A DNA stretch of 64,000 nucleotides from Agroathelia rolfsii (GCA_018343915.1 JABRWF010000008.1:1984001-2048000), one strand, 5' to 3'; numbered from the stretch's first letter, positions 45,283 to 58,567 are shown. Notes: generated from the letters alone by a model not told the origin. Numbers and translations: made by a program.

Positions 45283-48200
45283 CAGGCTCTTGTTAATGTT
45301 GTCACCCCGTTCTGCATTCCTCGTGTAGTTCGACGCAGTCTGCTCTCCTGGAGATTACCGTAACTACCTTCAGGATTGAACAAGCTGTACTGGCAGTCGA
45401 GTTTGTCACTGCCATCTTGAACCCCTGCTCGAGTTTACTTGTCCATAATGATAGCCGCTTTTTCAAGGTTGAAAGGTATCAAGCCTTGTATATACCAGAC
45501 CCAGGGCCTCGTATCCACCTCAGGGCTCAAATTAATGGCTTCAAGGATCCTGGTTAGCTGATATATGCATTATCAAGCGATTGTATTTGCCAGCTGCCAG
45601 CGTATGATCGACACATAACACATGGTTTCGCCCTAAGTGAAGAATGACTAACTTGCTGAATGACTTGCGTAATCAAGCACATGCACTCATAGCGAGCTCT
45701 GTACGCGTGGATAGAGAAAAGAAAGCAGATCCATACGCCGTCTAGCGAACATTCGAATTGATCTATGACGCAACCGCTGATGTATTCACATATATACTCA
45801 CCAATTATTCCATATGCTAACTAGGTCTGCTGATCTCATCAAAAGCTGTTCACGTAAGGTTAGTGGTCCTAGTTTCTGGGAAAGGATATTCCTTTGGCAG
45901 CTCACGTCTTATATTAGATCTATGCGTTGTCAACACTTCATATACCGATCAAAACCCTCAAACAGATGGGGCATTGTTGATCATTCCTAGCTCTTCAGAA
46001 CCCCGTCAGAGCTATATTCTCAGGTCTTTGCTTTAAAAATTCAACATCTACACATACCCGGTGAGATTTTAGACTATCTGCACTAATTTTATCCAGTCGG
46101 TCATCGATCCTTGCTCCTCGGGGAGAATATCAGTTCTTTCGGCTTCGAATAAAAACGTCATTATGTGTCATGGCGGGTCACCTGATCATGCTGAGCGCGT
46201 GAAACTGTTGCTCATGATGAAGCATTTGAATCGCTTGATCCTTAGAGAAGTAGAAATGATCGTGATCAGATGATATCACCTATAAAGTCACACCAGGAGA
46301 GAAAAAATATCCAATCAAGAAATACCCTCATGTTCTTGCCCTCCACTTTATACATTGCCGCCCTAGCAAGCGCATGGATCGTGTTACCATGCCTTGGTCA
46401 GACAACAGTAACAATTTCATCTACAGCTAGTCACTCCATCCCGACCACGTTATGGGGTCAAATGTTTGAGGTCAACAACTTCTTCAATTTTCAGAGTCAA
46501 GTATAATTTCTGAGACTTATTTTTCCAACGCTTCGTAGGACATTGTGGTAAGCCGAGCTCTCAGGTATACATGACTCTCGAGTGAAGCGCTGACAGCATA
46601 CTCTCCTGATTGAATTGGGCGGCATAGCATGTAAGAAAATGAATGAATCAATCAATCAATGATGCTTATAACTGTTTGATTTATAAAGAGTGGCGACGGC
46701 GGGTTGTATGCTGAGCGTAAGTTGCAATGATAATAATCAGCTTTACGATCATCCTCGAAATCTGAAACTAAAATTATAACCAGTATTACAGAATCGTGCA
46801 TTTCAGCAGGTCACCCCGGGCACCAGTGCTGCTCTAGCTGGCTGGACCGCTATCAACGGGTCAAACATCACCGTTGTTTCTGATGCAGTATCATCCGCCT
46901 TACCCAACGCACTTCAAATCAGCATTCCACCGGGTACTGTGGGCTATAGCGGTTTTGGTACGTACAAGAACCTGATATATTTGCTCGTGCATTTTATAAA
47001 ACTATGACTCTCTTGTATAGCTAACAGCGGCTATGGAGGTAAGTGTCATAAACTGGACTACGCACGACGTATCCCCTTAATGCCCGAGATTTTTCAGGAA
47101 TCCGAGTCGATTCATCCTGGAAATACAATGTCTCGTTCTACTATCGCTTCCCGACCCCATCAAACTACACCGGAGCTGCCGTTATCTCCTTGACAGGATC
47201 TTCTGGGACCGTATACGGCTCCGTTGAACACGAACTGAAGGGCAGCCAGACAAGTTGGACGCAAGTCAACTTGACACTTACACCAGGAGTTACGGCTGAG
47301 GCTACAAACAATACCTTTACGGTGTCTATTCCGAATGCTGGCGGACAGACGATCCACTTTGCGATGTTCTCTCTCTTCCCCCCGACATTCAAGAACCGGG
47401 AAAACGGAATGAGGATAGATATTGCAGAGAGTCTATTGAACACTGGACATGGAGTGTTCCGATTCCCTGGCGGAAATAATATTGTTCGTACCATTACTAT
47501 TTATGTATATTTGAACTTTACTAATTATTTCTCGTTATTAACAGGAGGTTTGTTTCATAAGAATAAATATTTAGGATTATATTTAACATGTTATTATTAT
47601 TATATATAGGGGAACACTATTGCAACGCGATGGCAGTGGAATGCTACTGTAGGCCCACTTGTTGATCGCCCAGGTAAGCCAGTCTCCTAGGTACGAAATT
47701 TTCATAGCAATTTGCTTATCACATTTCATTCAGGCCGCGAGGGGACCGTAAGTCGATAAGTTTACAGTTTGGTTATTGGCTTTAGTTAAACCAATCCTTA
47801 GTGGGGGTATATCAACACAGATGGATTGGGTCTGCTTGAATACCTTTACTGGTGCGAAGACAGTGGTATGACACCGGTCATGGCGGGTATGGCTTTATTT
47901 CCTCTCTTGACCTGACATGGATTGATGTTTCGCATCGCCATAGTCTGGGACGGCTATGCCTTGAATGGCGATAGTGTAGCTGAGCAGGATCTTGGTCCGT
48001 ATATCGAACAAGCTATTGAACAGATTAACTTCGCCGTTGGGGATGCCTCTGCGAGCAAAGCTGGTAAATGCTACTTTCAATTTGGCCATCAGATAGTAAC
48101 ACTATTTGAATAGCCGCGTTAAGAGCATCCTTGGGAAGGCAGGAGCCATTCAATGTGACTTACGTGGAAATCGGCAACGAAGGTGATTAAGGATGCTACC

Positions 48201-49948
48201 AAAATCCACTGTTGGTTTTTTTTTTCACTTGACTAAACCACTTTTATCATAGATTTCTTCGGTGCAAGCACGGTCCAATACCGGTGGCAACAGTTCGCTG
48301 GGAACATCAGTGCGACTTTCCCTAACTTGAGTATGTAGCGATCTTGCGCATATGTCCTATTGTGACATGCTAAACGGGATCAATATTCTACGTACAGAGC
48401 TTATTGCTACTTCATACCCTTCTGGACCAATCCTTACGCCAACTCCCAAGCAGGTGCGCATTTGTCATCAGGCATCACACTAGCTCTTGTAACTAACTCC
48501 GAACTCAGTGGGACCTTCATGTCTACCAATCTGCCTCTTGGTTTGCGTCCAATGTGTTCTATTATGATAGCTTCGAGGTATGATTGACTGTACCATCTAT
48601 AAATCGCATCACTAATGTTTTTTTTTTTTAGAGAAATGGCACAACTTACTTCCAAGGAGAATACGCAGCCACGTAAGTGCCATTTTCCTCAGCTCCGCTT
48701 GAATACAGCCCGAAGAGCAGTTCCATCATTTCTAGCTCTACCAGCACTGGAGGGCTTTCCTACCCAAATATCGAGAGTAGCGTCTCAGAGGCTGCCTATC
48801 TCACGGGTGAGTCAGTAACAATAAATATGGTACATTTGATGTTGAACACCAAACCATCATCTAGGCATTGAGCGTAACTCGGATATCGTATTTTCATCCG
48901 CATACGCTCCCCTGCTCCAGGCAAGTAATTGCTTCAAAGATGATTTTAACTTTACTTATATGCACATTCATAGAATGCTTACTACGCCAATGGGGGTCCA
49001 AAAGACCTAACATTCGACGCCGCAAGTGTCTATCCATCTACGTCATACTAGTACGTTGCTGGATGTTTATCTTTATACCTCGTGTTATTTGCGATTTTTG
49101 ACGGGGGTTTCTATCAGCGTTCAGCAGATGTTCGACAAATACCGCGGCCATGTTTATCTACCAAGTACACTCCCATCCCCTAACGGCACCATTTTCTGGA
49201 CCATAACACAGAATCAGACATCTTCGGATCTTTACATCAAGGTGAGATACATAGCTACTTAGATACTTCAGTTTCTGACTCGAAGAGCAAAAGATTGCAA
49301 ATGTCGGAAACAATACGACACCACTGACGTTCGATCTCCCATTCAAATCTGTGGGATCGTCTGGTATCGCTGTGGTTCTGACAGGTAATACTACCACAGC
49401 CGATACGCCAACAACGCCTGATGCGGCTACGCCAAAGGCTTCGAGCATCACAACCGGCCAGAAGTTCACCTATGATAGTCCTTCCTGGTCATTTAGTGTC
49501 CTAATTGTTTCCTTATAGTGTACTACAAAAGACAACATCACAGCTTCCTTCATCTTCCTCTGTCTTGAGAAACATACTAATTTTTCTCATTCAAACTTGT
49601 GCGGATTTCTGTTGTTTGCAATTGAGAGTATGTCTTGAATGTACATATGCATTCCAAATAGTATATGCCATTCAAGTTGAAGGTATCAGTGATCGGATAA
49701 CCCGCAAGTCCGGTAACAGTCTCATAACACAAGGGTAAACCTAGCGCTCTCTTCCCCTATACTGGTAGCACTCTCGGTACATTCACTCACCATGTGGTAA
49801 GGCCTGAGGCCTGAGTTGTCAATGTTGCTGCTTACTAGGATATTATGAATGATGTGAGTTGTATGGTGGGCTCGCTACTGCCTGCTTCGAGCCATAGAAG
49901 ACCTCTTTTCATGAATGTGAGGGGTTGGTAGATCGTGCCGCAGATGGA
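45283..49948 (+). repeat. segmental duplication, copy B (with GH51 gene)
   Basis: Direct-orientation counterpart of 28008-32538, offset by about 17.3-17.5 kb. It begins at CTCTTGTTAATGTTGTCA, contains an extra ~230 bp near 45390-45625 relative to copy A, and ends where both share CATGAATNTGAGGGGTTGG. Confidence 0.85.
46330..49518 (+). CDS. alpha-L-arabinofuranosidase, glycoside hydrolase family 51, copy B
   Basis: Paralogue of the gene at 28868 with the same exon plan. The start ATG 46330 opens the signal peptide ([17 protein letters not shown]). An in-frame upstream ATG at 46270 would bury the signal and is not preferred. FRFPGGNNI ends at 47483, the 3-nt microexon is 47545-47547, and the next exon starts at 47610. 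The acid/base block VEIGNE lies near 48170, the nucleophile block YFQGEYAA near 48645-48672, and the stop is at 49516-49518. The GC-AG intron is 48921-48973. No frame break was found. Differences from copy A cluster in the first 800 bp and in the middle; from about 48600 to 49450 the two are nearly identical, introns included. Confidence 0.9.
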
Positions 49949-50150
49949 TTTCACGCTTTATTTGGCTTGTACTGAGATTCAATTATAACGTTCGAGTGAG
50001 AGATAATCATTTTAGCGGAAGATTTCGATGAATATTTTCGTTGTAGCATATAATCTCGTACAAAATTACTATATACAGTTGTATTACCTATCTCCGTCCA
50101 ATGAAATTTACTCAACAAAACCCCTAAAAAGCACCATAAGCACCATGGCA

Positions 50151-52065
50151 TCAATAACGGTTGGTTAATTTTACAAAAAGAGGGTAATTGAATATTGATG
50201 TACGCATGTTTTCAATGCCGTCCTCAAATTTTGTTCTGTCCCATCCAGGAGCAAACTCGAGGCTGTACTTCAGGAGTACGTGAGCAAGGACAAGGCGCAT
50301 CTCTTGCAACACGAGTCCTTTTCCCAGACATGAGAAAGTGCCAAAAGAGAAGGAAATCATTGCTCCTTTACGAGCGCGGGACTCCGGCCCCAGCCCACCC
50401 GGCATCCAACGTTCGGGACGGAAAAGCTCTGGATCAGGATAGAAGTTTTCCTCTGATGTCATCTGGGCGACTGCGTTGATACCTACGATCGTCGAGCCGG
50501 GTATAAACTTGCCGGATATTACTGCACCCTCTTTGGGAACAACACGGGGAAGTTCCGGCAATGGTGTACCAAGACGAAGAGACTCGTTAACAACAGCGTT
50601 AAGATAGGGAAGTGATGTGAGTGTCTCTAGCGGAAGAGTCGATTTATCAGAATCCGCAAAGGCTTCATCGAGCTCCTGGATAAGGCGCCTCAATGCAGAT
50701 TTGTTGGTCAGGAGATAGTAAAATGCAAAGGTAAGCGCGCCGGAAGTACTATCGGAACCTGGTGTTGAATATGCAAATTATTATCTTTTTGTATAAGACA
50801 AAAGGAAAAGCAACGTGCCTGCTTGGATTGCAAATAGCGACTCGATACGGAGGGAATCACGAGACAAATTTGCAGAAACGCCGTCATGCTCGCCCAAAAG
50901 CCAAGATGCAATGTCATCGGACCGTCCACAGACACCATTCTTTCGTGTATCAATCAAATTCTGAGCGAACTTCTCCATATCGCGACCAGCCTTTGTAGTG
51001 GGAAGGTAGTGTAGTATGTCGAATAAGGATGGAACCTCGCCGAGTGTCTGGAATAGGATTGTGGAGATTTTCCCTTGCTCAATGTAGCTGTGTACATCGC
51101 CCTTGGCCATTACATCCTATTAGTCCTTGATTAGTGAGTAGCATCGTAAAGATAAAAAATGACAGACCAGAGGAGCAGCTCCACCATAAGTAATATCGCA
51201 CATGACGTCGTAAGACCAATGCGTAAGGGCCTCGGAGAGGTCCAAGCTCTTGATCCCATGGCTACTGCGTATGTCCATGCAAGCCAGAAGCTCAATCGTG
51301 CGTTTTTCTATCAAGGGCTTCCATCCCAAAACACTATAACAAACGTTAGCCATCTCCCATTAATTTCCGGATAGATTCAAGCCTACACAGAGGGTGAAAA
51401 TGCACTCGCCCATATCTTACGGCGCTCGTTGTGCTCCTTGATGTCTTGCAAAAAGAATAACCCATCATTATGCATACGTCCGGGGGTGTAAGCTTTGCTC
51501 TTTGGAAAGGCAGTGGAAGATGCATAAATAGGAGCTATAGCGGTATAAGAGTTGATGGACAACATGTTAGGACCAGTACGAACAAAGGGGCCATATTTCT
51601 TGTGAAGAGCTGGAATGGCGATGTGTCGTTTGCCTGAAAAGACGATTTGGGCCATCCTAAGGCTAGTAATCTTATTAATAATGGGTCCAGGAAATTCCCA
51701 AAGTGGATGTAAAGGTGAAATGCGGTAGAAGACAGTGGCTATGGCGATGGTGACAATGAACCATGTGTTTGCCCAAAACGAGAATTGAAGGGATTCAAAG
51801 ATGGAAAGTGACATGAAAAAATGCGAAAAGCATGTCACTGCTGATACTATTAGCATGAAGCAAGCCGCGGCATAATCCCCTCGCAGCGGATTTCTATGCA
51901 AAGTATATGTTACCAGCTAGACAAAAAGTCATAACTTGAACAAAATAATATTACGAAAAGAGAGAGCTTGAAACATACAAGACCTAAGGTCACAAATAAC
52001 AGCGGCTGATTAATGTTAGCTGCATTTAGTGATGCAGATGAGCTAGTCGGAAAAGACGAAGCCAT
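50151..52065 (-). CDS. cytochrome P450 monooxygenase, different type from the 0-10 kb pair
   Basis: Heme-thiolate monooxygenase resembling fungal benzoate hydroxylase or pisatin demethylase-like P450s. The start ATG at 52065-52063 (MASSFPTSSSASLNAANINQ) is separated by an intron from two hydrophobic N-terminal segments (AACFMLIVSAVTCFSHFF and TWFIVTIAIATVFY). HPLWEFPGP is the hinge. KKYGPFVRTGPNMLS is the usual beta-1 region. ExxR is NESLRL (near 50570). FRPERW (near 50400) precedes the heme loop FSFGTFSCLGKGLVLQEMR (50300-50360). The protein ends KLTNRY at 50151. Introns lie near 51905-51955, 51310-51390, 51110-51175 and 50693-50820. It looks intact. It has no obvious partner genes, lying between the GH51 duplicate and a repeat-rich zone. 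Confidence 0.9.
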
Positions 52066-52709
52066 GGATGCTGTGATGAGGGTAGCGGAAATAGCCTAAG
52101 TGGGAGGGAGCACAGGATAGCTTCTTGCATGACTTATAGAGTACTATATAGGTCTCAGACACCTCTCTCATGCGGAGATCCCTGAAAGCAAAAATCCAGT
52201 ACTGCTAGCATTTGCTTTAGCTTCCAAACGGACATCGAAGTAGAAAAAAATGACACAAAGGCCCGGAGATACAAGCTTGCAGTTAGAATGGCTTAGTGAT
52301 TCTTCTGGTCCTAATCATGTCATAATGGCCGGGAGCGAATAAGAATAGGCACTAGATGCAAGAGAAGTAGCATTGATTAAAGTTGAAGTTGGAATGAACT
52401 TTTTCTAGCATTAGCCGGTTTTTTTTGCTTTCATGATGAACTTGAGTGAGCAAAGCATTGATTGAGATTGAGATGGCAGATGATTGAGCTCAATCAAGCA
52501 CTGAAGGGAAAGCTTATAGCCTTAGTTATAGAGTAATATGGAGCTTCCTACGGTCAATTGGTCCAGCCTGAGCAACATCGGAGTCATACGAATAAAGTCC
52601 TACATAATAACATATTACATAGTACTCAGGCTTACTCCTTCGAGCTGTTCGGCTCCGGCTCACCCCGGGTATCGGTATAATCTAGCGAGACTATTCTATA
52701 TACCGATCC

Positions 52710-52880
52710 TACTGCTATTTCAAGCGAGCGAGCCAGCCAGCCAGAAATAACGCAAAAAGCAAGATGGCATTCTGCTTGTCATTGTACTTGGTCGCGGTAT
52801 GACAAACGGAAGTACAACTTGAAACGACGCGCAGCTGCTCGAGACCTGGTCACGCGTAGCGTAACCATGATTATGTCACT
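52710..52880 (+). repeat. diverged single arm of the 41-43 kb inverted-repeat family
   Basis: The block order AAGCGAGCGAGCCAGCCAGC, TTGTACTTGGTCGCGGTA, GACAAACG and CCTGGTCACGCGTAGCGT matches the arms at 41181 and 43298. No partner arm was found nearby. Confidence 0.65.
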
Positions 52881-52900
52881 TCCAACCTCCCACAGATCTA

Positions 52901-53018
52901 GAGGCGCAAAAAAAACGCCGTTTTTACTAAAGTATCGCACCAAAGCCGCAGAGGACCCTTACGGAGATTGTGCGATATTTTAGTAAGAACCTCTTTTTTT
53001 TTTTTTAACTTGCGCCTC
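52901..53018. mobile_element. MITE-like hairpin of 118 bp
   Basis: The termini are GAGGCGCAA and TTGCGCCTC, exact complements. They are followed inward by A/T runs and by TTTTTACTAAA.TATCGCAC against GTGCGATATTTTAGTAA. Nearly the whole element can fold back on itself. It lies just inside or beside the diverged arm at 52710. No coding capacity. Confidence 0.75.
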
Positions 53019-53220
53019 GGTGTCCGTGCCAATGGATTGCCATTCAAACACCTACATGACAATACATGTACTAGTAACTTGGACTTGAACCAATAAATTC
53101 CGAATCTTCTATGTTAAATCCACCTTCTATTTCTGGGTAGTAGCACAGAAATGACTACTACGCACAACAGGAAGTGCTAAAAATGTATATTGAACCTAAC
53201 GCCTAGTTCGGGAATATGTA

Positions 53221-53267
53221 AATATAGTGCTACATAAAAGTGCCATCAGCTGATGTAGCACTATATT
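53221..53267. repeat. perfect 15 bp inverted repeat with 17 nt spacer
   Basis: AATATAGTGCTACAT at 53221-53235 is exactly complementary to 53253-53267. It could be the end of a small element or a chance hairpin in AT-rich DNA. Confidence 0.7.
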
Positions 53268-56200
53268 GACTACATATGATTATGTAAACTCAACTTGAGG
53301 CTCAGGTTCAACATATTTTCTCAGCATTTTCTAATGTTGGGCTGATATTCAAAGTCACAAGCCTAGGATCAGCACATAGACAGCAGCAAAGTATGTGATT
53401 TGTCGCCTTTATCGGTGTATGTTGCATGCCGTATATGCGCACCAAGTAATAAAGGGAGTTATTTCTCACCCTACGCCTTTTTGCAGGATTTTCGGGATGC
53501 TATGAAATGCATTTGGGGTAGCGTCAAATGTGCATGTATGATGCTTCAAGAATCCATGATCAACCAAGCTAAGGAAATGTGAAAAGGAGAGGATTCAGAT
53601 AGTGGGAGAGAGATATCGTTATGCCTTCGATGGAGAGAATACTGTATCAGCATACCATTCAAGATGGGGCGGGGGGGGGGGGAACTCCGCCAATGAGCAC
53701 TTGTAATATTCTGAATAACGGTAGAAATTGATTTCAGAGACTCAGACTTTAGCCTATCTTTAAAGATATTTAAATATTGTTTGTTAGACAAGATATACTT
53801 GTACGTGTACTAGCACAGTAATAGCACTTATGAGGTTAGCATAGAAATGAAGAGAAAAACATAAGTATGCTATTGCGTGTAGCTCTGACAGTGACTAAAT
53901 GCGAAATTTAAAACATGTATCACAATATCAGAGGCGCCCGTGTGCCTGGTTTTACTCATTTTGTTTTATTCTTTGTGGAGTACACTCAGTGAGGTATAAG
54001 ACGGAGAGGCCCACCTACACCGCATCCATCAATACCAGTACCACCTTCACCTCTCTTATTAGTTATTGATGAAAGATCTATCTATTTCTCAATACCTATG
54101 TGCTACTGTACCTATGTAGCAATGGCATATGGCTATATCATTGTCATTATGGTTAATATCAACATTTTATATCCCTGTTTATTCTATTGTTCTTGACATC
54201 TTGTCAATACCTCTCCCATTATTTATATCATTATTGTTATTCTAAATTATAGATGTGAGGGAATGAAAAAGATAGGGGGTAGCACAAATCTGCAAGGTTT
54301 GTTTTGTAGCTTTCTATATATGTTCTTCGTCCTTATCATAACGTTACACTCTGGTGTTTCAAAGGAAAAATGCCGTTTTTACCAATCTTGTGACAAATCC
54401 ATCTACTTGTGCTTCTCGAAAGTAATAGCCACATTCAGCCACCCATCTTTGTCAACAATATCCCCTCCAAATGTTCATATTAATGGAAAATAATCATGAA
54501 TCCCGTTTATAGCTGCACCTAAGGCTTGATGTATATTTTTGCTATATTTTCTGGCGTAAAATTCTAAGGCACGTTGTGTCAGAGGACATGGGTAGCTAAG
54601 GATGGCAAACACATGATCTACGGATACTTTTGAGAAGTATTACTGCAATATCGTACTCTATTAGAGTCTGTATGGCATTATCAATTGATACATCTCAAAT
54701 TATAGTCCTTTAAATACAAATAAATACATGTGGTCTTACAATTGAAAATGCCTGGATCAGTGGAGTGCTATTTGTATCGGTAGATATCTCCGTATTGTCA
54801 AGAGCACACCTGACTCTTGCCACCAAAACTCAACCTGTGCCTACGTTAACCCCTCTAAGGTACGGGGTAGCCAAGTAACGGCTTTTTTACAACTCCCAAG
54901 GCCAGGGACACGCGGGTGTACACTTCCTTGCGCTGTTGCAGCTGTCACGCAAACTAGAGTCTTTATGTCACCAAGCTTTACTCCAAGTCTACAAGACTTT
55001 CAAGCAAGGTCTACATGCAGAACACCAGTTGTCTTGTGTATGCCACTAGGCGTGCGATGTATCTTAACCGCGATAGACGCAGGGCAATGCCTTTGTCTAC
55101 TTGAGTGCACTAAGCACTATGATTGTTGAAAGATTGAATATTTACAGTCTTCATATCTTTCCAATAATTCCAATGAATACTTCAAATAATCATCTAACAT
55201 CATATCATACATGGATATTTATTTCATGATTTTACAACCATTCGTTGTTGAGATATTAACAATTCTTTACATGCATATATTCATTGAAATAATATGCATA
55301 TATTCATTTATTTAATATTTTCGATATTCTATTATATCTAATCTTATCAGAGATAAGATTATCTTATCTGAAGTCACTTGACTTTATCAATTCTGAATAT
55401 CTTTTCCATAAATATTAAACAATTCCATTTAAATATTCATTTCTCAACATCCATCGTGAATATAACTAAATGATTTTTCACGCCCTAGATCCTTGCTTAT
55501 AAATTACCAAAATATTTACTAAGCAAGCCCATGATATTAGTAATGTTTATAAAATATTACTAATACAGATCTAATAATAGGATATTGAGATAAATGGACA
55601 TCTTTACTTACTAATACTATACAAATTACTGACTAAGCACACAGACTGCTTACCAAGCGCACAAACTGCTTACCAAGCATATTATTCAGCAAATAGGAAT
55701 ATTACTAAGCTGATTTACAAGCAGATTTGTAAGCAACTTTTCTTACTAAGTGGATTAGATAAGCACAGGAATGGCTTACTAATCTTGTAGAAATTAGAAT
55801 ATTTTGTATTATATAAGCACCAGCAAAATCGGCTGGAAATGACAAGTTATTTCATCAGAAATAAGTGAGTTAAATAGTCTAAGGATTAGCTCACATACTA
55901 ACTTCACTAACAGACTTACAAAGTCTACAAAAGACAAGTTATCAAAGCCTACTCTAAAAGAGTATCAAGTAAGTATTCTTACGAGACACTGGCTAGATAA
56001 CATAGTCTTATCATAGGTGTAAACAGTTACTAACCGCTTTCACACATATAGGTTATTGCCTTTACCTATCAACCAACAGACCTTAGCTTCTCTAACAAGT
56101 AAGTCTATTGTCTTTTCTATAGGTAACTAGTGGACTACAAGTAGTCTACATTACATCTACCACTAACGTTTATTAATGATGTTGTTTACAGATACGCAAA

Positions 56201-57334
56201 TGGTCACCCAATGGGCTGGACCTGTCTTATGCGCACTAACGTAGAGGTGCACAAAGCAACCTCTAATCAACCAGTAGTACGGAGCACACTGATTACCTCC
56301 TAGCACAAAGCAGAGAGGGTTTTTATGGGGGAGAGAGAGAGAGGGGGAGACAGGCTCTGGTAGCCTAGAGAGAAAGTGACTCTGAAGACAAAGTTTTTAT
56401 TATGTTAGCATTTACTTAATACATTGCACTACTGTGCTTACCTGAAGATGAAGAGAACAAATCTGAGGTCTTCAGGTAGAGGCACTACAGGGTTATATAC
56501 TAATTCTACCTGGTCTGTGCGCAGTTACATGGTCTGTGCACAGTAATACTAAGTATGGCGTGGTATTGCGCCATTATTTATTATAGTGAGTCTAAAGTGG
56601 TATCATGATCCGGACCCATGTTCTAGGCTCTGCTTACATGATATGTCACATGACTAGTGGTCACATGATGGCCAGTCACATGGTCGACTGGTCACATGAC
56701 TTGCTTAGTCATCAGAGTGTGTGTTTACGTAATATACAATATATATATCAAAAAATAGAGAAAAATCAGGAAAAATTCGGAAAAATAATGAAAAATTCGA
56801 AATAAAATTATAATACATTGAGCGACTCGTAACATTACCCCCTCCTTAGGGGCAATCTACCTTGGTTTGCCATTCCATCAAGTTATCCCAAGTTTGAAAG
56901 GGTAAGAGACCAAACGTTGCTGCGCTGATCTTTCTTGGTGCGCTTGGATTGGACTTATAGAAATCTTTGATGGCATCATCTGCATGCATATCAGATTCTC
57001 TGACCCAGGTTTGTTCCCCTGGATATCCTTTCCAGGTTACTAAGAACTCCAGCTTTCCACGTTGCAATCTCGAATTAAGTACTTCTTCCATTTCATACTC
57101 TTCTTCTCCTTCCACTTCTACAGGGGGCAGCGGTTTTTGGTGGCGGTCTGAGGCATAATGAGGCTTTAGTAAATGGACGTGAAAGACGTTGTGGATCCTG
57201 AGGTTGTCTGGGAGATCCAGTTGGTAGTTCAGGTTGTTCAGCTTCTTCTGTACTTTATAGGGTCCAATCTACTTTTGACTTAGTTTTTTGGATGGCCTAT
57301 CAAGTTTCAGGTTTTGTGTATTAAGCCAAACCTC

Positions 57335-58399
57335 CTATCCTTCCTCAATGTCCGGGAACATCTTTTTTCCTTTGTTGTACGATTGTTCCATTTGCTCTCT
57401 TGCCATTCCTAACGCTGCTTGAGCCTCCTTTCGTGCCTCCTTGGCATTTTCTATCCAGTTGAAGGCTCCTGGAGTCGGATCTGGGATATCTTTGGCTTCC
57501 CAATTTGGAATGTAACCATAGGTGAGTTCAAAAGCACTTGTGCGTATACTCTCATTTTTCCTATTGTTATGCATGAATTCCGCATAAGGTAGCCAATCTA
57601 CCCAATTTGTTTGCCGGTGATTGCAGAAAATCCTAAGGTACTGTTCTACCTCCTGATTTACACGCTCGGTTTGTCCATCACTTTGTGGGTGGTATGCAGT
57701 GGACAACGCAGTTTTGATATGTAAACTTGTGTGTATATCTTTCATCACTTGGCTTGCAAACTGGGGGCCACGATCCGAGGTCCATGTTGATGGTGTACCA
57801 TGAAGTTTGAACACATTTTTGACATATAGTTCAGCTACGTCTTTGGCAGAGATGTTTTCATTGGTTGGTATGAAGTGTGCCAGTTTCGTTAGCCTATCTA
57901 CTACCACTAGAATTGAGTCAAACCCGTGTGACTTGGGTAATTTGACAATCAAATCTGAGGTTACATGTTCCCATGGTTTGCCTGGTACGGGGAGAGGATG
58001 GAGTAATCCAGGTAACGCTTGTCTGCTAGGTTTATTCGCTTGGCATAGTAGGCAAGAATCTACGTATTGATTTATTTCTTTTGTCATGTTAATCCAATAG
58101 TAATTTCTGCTGATAAGCTCTAGCGTCTTTGTGCATCCCGGGTGTCCTGCCAGTGCCGAGTCATGGTATTTGGCCAAAATCTTTTCTTTCAGACTTTTAT
58201 TGGGGGGCACAAATACCTTTTCTCTGTATAGCACTAGTCTGTCTTCTGTTTCCCAATCCTGTAATCCCAAGGCAATTTGTTGTGGACCTATCTTGACAAT
58301 CTGATAGAGGGATTCCAGCAACTCGGTACTCTCCCGTCTAACTTCTGCCAGGATCTCCTTTTCTCCTTCAACCAAAACATGTCCTCTTTTTGCAGCCAT
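57335..58399 (-). pseudogene. integrase part of Gypsy pol
   Basis: Stop-free stretch of the broken pol frame. It holds the integrase N-terminal H-C region (HPGCTKTLELISRNYYW, CLLCQANK), then the catalytic core: D in SDLIVKLPKSHGFDSILVVV, D in TSDRGPQFASQ and E in DGQTERVNQEVE. It ends at a stop just before the linker to the chromodomain. Confidence 0.85.
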
Positions 58400-58567
58400 G
58401 ATTTTAAAATGGGCGGGTTGTAAGACAGTGACATTGAGATTGTCCTGAGAGTCTTCCGTGTAAAAATCTGGTCATCGGGATAGGGCATCAGCTTGTCCAT
58501 TGGTCGATCCTTTTTTGTAGCACAGGGTAAAATTGTATTCTTGTAGAATCCTGTACCATCGTGCTTG

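Larger units (their letters stand above)
52066..56845. other. 4.8 kb AT-rich gene-poor region
   Basis: No gene was recognised. It contains a diverged arm of the 41-43 kb inverted-repeat family (52710-52880), a MITE-like hairpin (52901-53018), a 15 bp perfect inverted repeat (53221-53267), a poly-G run (53669-53682) and a block shared with 33.2 and 44.0 kb (near 54585-54655). Very AT-rich DNA with many TTACTAAGC/TTACCAAGC motifs lies at 55480-55800, and a GA run at 56333-56346. The last 300 bases may be the LTR of the adjacent Gypsy element. Confidence 0.5.

Noticed and set aside
56599..56620. Primer-binding-site-like TGGTATCATGATCC on the plus strand
   Set aside because: Orientation is opposite to the Gypsy element and no matching LTR end or coding region follows; too short to support an element.
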